Positions 28,481 to 32,826 of a stretch of DNA of 32,826 nt are shown here, in pieces. This stretch comes from Theristus sp. LFF4_11. Taxonomy: Eukaryota > Nematoda > Chromadorea > Monhysterida > Xyalidae. The stretch covers positions 1 to 32,826 of the forward strand of contig JASANC010002013.1 of NCBI GenBank assembly GCA_030248135.1, in the 5' to 3' direction. The notes under the pieces are model-generated. The model was not told the DNA's origin, ran no database searches, and worked only from the letters and a program-made list of their open reading frames with translations. Numbering within the stretch: the stretch's first letter is position 1; the number at the start of each line of letters is the position of its first letter. Both the position numbers and the translations under genes were made by a program.

Positions 28481-29032
28481 GTACAATTCCGGCCCGCTAA
28501 TTCCGGCCTGAAGAATTCCGGCCCGCTCATTCCGGCCCGAAGAATTCCGGCCCGGAGAATTCCGGCCCGGAGAATTTTTGCCAGCACGAACAATATTAAA
28601 CCACACGAAGTGATTTTGGTAATGAAATAATAAAATAAAAATATCGATGTTCACATGTTACAGTGTATTTTCAATGATGTTCGTCCGGTTTGCTTTTTTG
28701 GAAAATGAAACCTTTTGAAAAAAAGAAACTACAACTAAATTTTTAAATTTTTTATCATGAACAGGATTTGTGACCCTTTTACCTTATCAAAAAGGCTTGG
28801 CTTAGGATTAGGAACCTACAACAAGTCACTGCAAGCAAGTTCTAAACAAAAATAAAAAATCACAAGAATTTATTTACCAAAAATCACTTCGTGTGGTTTA
28901 ATATTGTTCTTGCTGGCGAAAATTCTCCGGGCCGGAATTCTCCGGGCCGGAATTCTTCGGGCCGGAATTCTTCGGGCCGGAATGAGCGGGCCGGAATTCT
29001 ACGGGCCGGAATTTCGCGGGCCGGAATAGTAC
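28481..29032. mobile_element. Foldback element with GC-rich tandem subrepeats in both arms
   Basis: Two inverted arms, 28481-28622 and 28874-29032, flank 251 bases of AT-rich interior. The outer part of each arm is a tandem of a 14-16 base unit AATTCCGGCCCGGAG: six units on the left, seven on the right in reverse. The inner part of the arms (CAGCAMGAACAATATTAAAC, then CACACGAAGTG) is about 95 per cent identical between the arms. The outer boundary is GTACWATTCCGG. It has no coding capacity. The structure is that of foldback-type DNA transposons whose terminal repeats are built from subrepeats. Confidence 0.85.
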
Positions 29033-30119
29033 ACGAGCCCATGAGAACAAACAAATAAACAACAAGCACATTCAAAGTGCAAGAACACAAGTCGACAGTT
29101 GTTTTATGCAGCAAAAAAAAAACTCGGAATGATTGAAAATCAAAAGAAAAAGCGTACATTTTATCACAGATAGTAGAAATCAAAGTGCCTTCAGCAGAAT
29201 GAAGCAGTTCGCAACAACAACAAACAACAATAACGACTTGAACAAGTTACAAAGCTTTTATAGCAATATTCCAACTTAGAAAGCAAGTACCAGTAGCAAA
29301 ATGTCGAGATAAAAACACACAACCACAAAAGCAACAGGGTCGAAGCACGAAGCACGACAACCGTCGACAATATCAGAAAACAATTTCAGAACAAAAACAA
29401 CACATGAACAAAAATGATTTCCTCTGAGAAAGATACATTCGCTATGCAGCTTTGGAAACAAGCAACTCAATGATTGTAACCTAAACGAACCCATAAACAT
29501 GAAAATGAAAACTAGTATTGGAGCCATTGAACAGTTTGTTCTGGAACATTTCCGGGAGCTACATGATAGCTAGCTGAACAGCACACGAACAATAAAGAAA
29601 TTTGAAGCACAACACAAGCTAAAAGATCATGCCTAAAGCTCATTTTCTAAACTTTCACAACGGCCAGTTCACGGTCAACTCATTATTTCTGTTATGTGTT
29701 CGTTTTTCGTTTCTTGAATCGAAAACCCTGAGGTATACTAGACAGACAGTTATTCGTTCTTCCATTTTTGCTCGTTCATGCCATCTTAATTACCAAAAAA
29801 CATTTTGAATGCCTGGCCCACAATAATCGAACGCAAGAGAAGCAAAGTCAAGATACACACAACTGGAGCTCCAGGACCGACTAATTGACTGCATCAGACA
29901 AAAAAAAAACAAAAAAAAAAATTATGCTCGCCCAACCAACCAGAGTGCTCAATTGAACGCAGCCAACAAGTCGGGTCTATAGGATAGAGAGAGCTAAACC
30001 GTCCTAACTCATGTTTGTGTACAACGGATAAACGCACAACAAATTTTGGTATAATATCGCTACAACAACTAACATTGCTCAAGTTCCTATTCCTAGAGCA
30101 AGCCTCAGAACGACGTGTC
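29033..30119. other. Spacer, 3' flank of the SLC12A8-like gene
   Basis: AT-rich, with no recognised repeat or coding frame. It lies downstream of the stop at 30120, so part may be 3' UTR. Confidence 0.5.
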
Positions 30120-32441
30120 TCAGTCAAACTCCGGCTGCTGCGGCACCGCCTTGCTCTGGTGGTACTTCTTGCGTTGCGCGTAGTCCTCGTTCTCCTCGTT
30201 CTGGCGTTCGCGCAGCGTGTCGACGCCGGGATGCAGCGGCGCCACCACCACCTCCTCGTCGTCGTCGCGTCGCCCACGGAACTTCGCAGCGATCGTTTGC
30301 AGCATGTGCGGCACGCTGAACTCGGTGATGCCTGCGTGATTGCGAAATGGAAACTTGAAGAAATGGTTTTCACTTCATTTCGATTGTGATTTGGCGGAAC
30401 GCAGGTTTTTTTTTCAAGAAAAACACGCAGGGTTACATCGTCGCGTCAACTGATGTGAACATGTGCGGAGTCGAGGAGGCCCGACCATAGCGCACCGCAC
30501 CTCACGCGGATCGACGTGCTCAGTCAAGCAAGTCAAGAAACGCAGGGCAAACTCTGTACTAAATGCTGTTCATACAGTTTTATCGGAGCTTCCTGCTTTT
30601 GTGCGAAATGAAATGAGTGAATGAAACTCCAATAAAACAGTGGAAACGTCACATGATACGAGACTTCTGTTTGGATTGGACGGATTTACTTGGTAACTTG
30701 GTAGAGTCTAAAGATTGCGTACTAAGGTACTATTACTCTTCAGTTTGCGATTACAGGTCGATTTGTGGAATAACCATCAGCAAAGCAATAACCATGATTG
30801 GCTGTGTGCCCAGTTTTGCTGGCTTGGAGATTTCCCTGTGCATATGTGTGCATATCCCTGTGGCTGACCCTTACAATGTGTCGAATAAAATCAATCAGTC
30901 AATCAATTAAAGACAATAACACAAATCAATCCACAGAATCGTCCCGAATTCTCGTACCGGGAAACACGCCCGGCGACGCCTTGCCGATGTACATGTAAAG
31001 GCTGATGAATGCAATCATGTACAACACCGAGTAGACGAAGTTCATCGGAAAAATGATCAGAATGTTCACAACCATCTGAAATTGAAATTATTTGCTTTAC
31101 AAATTATTAAATTTTATTCCAAGTCACAAAATTGCTTGTATATTTTTCGTATATACGATTTCATCATGCCGAATTGGTGATCCAAGAATTCCAAAATAAG
31201 CAATCCAACTCTAAAATGCACTCAATTCGCAATATCTGCCAAAATTTCTTTGCTCACCCCGACAAGCGCGACCCATCGATTGCAGAACATCGAGTACCAC
31301 GACTCTTGCTGCAGCACTATGGTCGGCTTCGAATCTGAACAAGCACAGACTTGTCATCTTTAGTTCAGTTTTACTAAACTTCTTCAGTTGGAGCAGTTTT
31401 ATTCATCACAAGAACTGTAGTAAAAAAACGCAAATTACTCTCTCAAAATGCGCAAACGCAAATGTTAAATAATTCATTTTGCATCCATCGCTGAAAAGGC
31501 GCCCTACTCGACGCCGTTCTGTGCGCTTTTTTGGGTGAGCCCCCGACTACATCGCCTAACATCACCGTTCGTTCGTTCGTCGTTACCACACTGCTGTTAA
31601 ACGTTTTTCGCAGAGTAGACCGAAACCACCAACCAATCGCGCGCACCTTTCTGCAGCAGTCCCACATCGTCGGGGCTCAACTGCTGATGTTGTTCATCAT
31701 GGTCGACATCAGCGGCCGGTTGCGTCTGCGGCGTCGCCGTCTTCTGCGGCAACCGGGCGCCCTTCACGATCTGACGCTCCGGGAACAGACTGTCCAAATC
31801 GTCACCGGCGCCCTTGACGCCGCCCATGCTGCCGTAGCCGTGTGGCAGCTGTCTGGAAAGCAGCAGTGAAAAAAGGATGGAAATGCGCGACATTTTGCTC
31901 GATTGCGTGTTTGCGACTACCAACAAACACCGTGAAAGGAGCATTCATGTGGCCGTATTTAGTGACACCGCGTAACTATGTTTTAACACATAGCTACGCG
32001 TCACTAAATGCCGCTTCATGAATGCCGCTTAACGCGGCTAAATTATTGAATAAAGCGCACTGAGTGGCTGCACAAACGAAAGCGTGGATGGAGAACTACA
32101 GTCAACCAATCGGAACAGATAAAACAGAGGTCGCCGTGGTGTCCTACGCTCAGGACATAACCCGTCACCGGCCAATCACTGCCAGCGACACCAATAATCG
32201 CCACCACAGTCCAGCTCTCATTCCAATCCGCAATCCCCCCAACGCACTTTGCCTGTCGCTGCTGCTGAATGTCGTACGTCATCGCCAACGACACATAGGC
32301 GTAGTTGACGTAGGCGTACGTGATCAGGAACGGGATGGTGCTGATGATGGCGAGCGAGTTCAAGTCGCCGACCAGCACGAATAAGAACGAGAGTGCGGTC
32401 ATGGCGAGCATCGCGTACACCGGATTACGGTTGGCGCCTTG
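30120..32441 (-). CDS. slc12a8: SLC12A8-like transporter, C-terminal exons (5' end beyond the window)
   Basis: Five exons in phase: 32441-32248, 31852-31647, 31334-31258, 31075-30958 and 30331-30120 (268 residues plus stop). The first begins NRNPVYAMLAMTALSFLFVL and continues VGDLNSLAIISTIPFLITYA, matching transmembrane helices of the cation-chloride cotransporter-like fold. A hydrophilic loop of about 70 residues follows, then ESWYSMFCNRWVALVG, two more membrane segments (NILIIFPMNFVYSVLYMIAF) and YIGKASPGVFPG. The tail HPGVDTLRERQNEENEDYAQ followed by RKKYHQS corresponds to the conserved end of SLC12A8 (pattern VD...L..EN.D.A.R..YH.S). SLC12A8 has been reported as a nicotinamide mononucleotide or amine/polyamine transporter; its substrate is disputed. 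The N-terminal half of the protein lies outside the window. Confidence 0.85.
30563..30616. repeat. Dispersed repeat shared with 4921-4972
   Basis: About 50 bases nearly identical to a stretch in the zinc-finger gene. Here it lies in the last intron of the SLC12A8-like gene. A TCAATCAGTCAATCAATTAA tail occurs 280 bases downstream, which might be the 3' end of the same retroposon. Confidence 0.6.
31497..31566 (+). mobile_element. tRNA-derived SINE, copy 6 (5'-truncated)
   Basis: Only the 3' body: GGCGCCCTACTCGACGCCGT, TTTTGGGTGAGCCCC, CATCGCCTAACATCAC. The tRNA head is missing. Intron of the SLC12A8-like gene. Confidence 0.8.
31937..32028. mobile_element. Hairpin MITE family B, copy 4 (longest)
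   Basis: Arms GGAGCATTCATG, GTATTTAGTGAC, GCGTAACTATG and the mirror CATAGCTACGCGTCACTAAA then TTCATGAATGCCG. It has the longest inner stem of the four copies. Intron of the SLC12A8-like gene. Confidence 0.85.
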
Positions 32442-32700
32442 CTGAAACGCGCGAAGTTGATGGAGAACATTGGAAAAGCTGCATGGTTGAGAACAAGGTT
32501 TGTGTGGTTCGGTTTTACCGAGCACTTTCGGTGCGTGATCGACACAAGAGTTCAAAGTGATGACAAAGATTACCGAAGTCGGCACCAAATTTTGTCGGCA
32601 TATACGTCCAATCACTGCGCTCTCTATGATTGCGCGGCCAATCAGCGAGTTGCATGTATGTTCGGATTCGGAAAGTAAAAAAATAGCTTTGCTGTCGTGA

Positions 32701-32826
32701 CTACAGTCTAACTCAGTAACATATCCAACTAGCTGATTGGTTGATGCGTGCATTCTGCGCATGAATTGCTGAGTTTGGCGGAGTTTGATTTTGCATAGAA
32801 TGCAATGCATCCATCACGTGACCACC
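32701..32826. mobile_element. MITE family C, copy cut by the window edge
   Basis: Left arm CTACAGTCTAACTCAGTAAC, ATATCCAACTAGCTGATTGG; the middle holds TTTGGCGGAGTTTG, then CATCACGTGACCACC at the edge. Same subtype as 17900-18001. Confidence 0.8.

Noticed and set aside
30617..30910. 97-codon plus-strand frame
   Set aside because: Lies within an intron of the SLC12A8-like gene and ends in a TCAATCAG-type tail; more likely retroposon sequence.
1..32826. CRISPR array, bacterial operons or phage genes
   Set aside because: Introns, repeat types and domain content are eukaryotic; there are no ribosome-binding sites or spacer-repeat arrays.

Overview
This is eukaryotic DNA from an animal, most likely a nematode. 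Genes are split into many short exons with GT-AG introns and TTTCAG-type acceptors. The coding content is metazoan: an SLC12A8-like transporter, C2H2 zinc fingers, EGF, C-type lectin and von Willebrand factor A (VWA) modules. All gene models were built by hand by matching reading frame and splice phase across introns, with no transcript or database support.

Layout from left to right. (1) 457-2334, plus strand: 3' part of a membrane-protein gene with two membrane spans and a long Ser/basic tail, possibly the end of a class C GPCR. (2) 2838-3775, plus: a small gene for a hydrophilic protein with a myristoylation-type N-terminus. (3) 4571-7552, minus: a seven-exon gene for a 592-residue zinc-finger protein with three C2H2 fingers, one C2HC finger and a C-terminal coiled coil. 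(4) 7646-9300: a gene-free stretch with a (GTT)29 tract and GT/CA-rich DNA. (5) 9305-22783, minus: a 31-exon gene for a secreted mosaic protein of about 1,394 residues (signal peptide, EGF-like and beta modules, Thr linker, two EGFs, hemicentin-type VWA, C-type lectin domain, beta modules, a VWA with intact MIDAS, Thr linker, a third degenerate VWA, Cys-containing tail). As read here, a 58-bp tandem duplication breaks its frame in exon 11. (6) 23466-27671, minus: a gene for a type II membrane protein with an SEA-like region and one VWA domain. (7) 27700-30100: no convincing gene, but a foldback element with GC-rich subrepeats. (8) 30120-32441, minus: the last five exons of an SLC12A8-like transporter gene that continues past the right edge.

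Introns and spacers hold several dispersed repeat families: a tRNA-derived SINE (six copies), a 230-bp MITE with TGACGTCA in both terminal repeats, a 75-95 bp hairpin MITE, a 165-bp MITE with an AATCAGCTGATT core, and a family with CACACAGGCAC arms. Some touch splice sites. Two hairpin MITEs flank one zinc-finger exon, and a MITE end forms a splice donor of the large gene.

Functionally, genes 5 and 6 are adjacent, on the same strand, and share VWA-type extracellular architecture, which suggests a related adhesion, matrix or immune-recognition pair. That is inference from domain content only.
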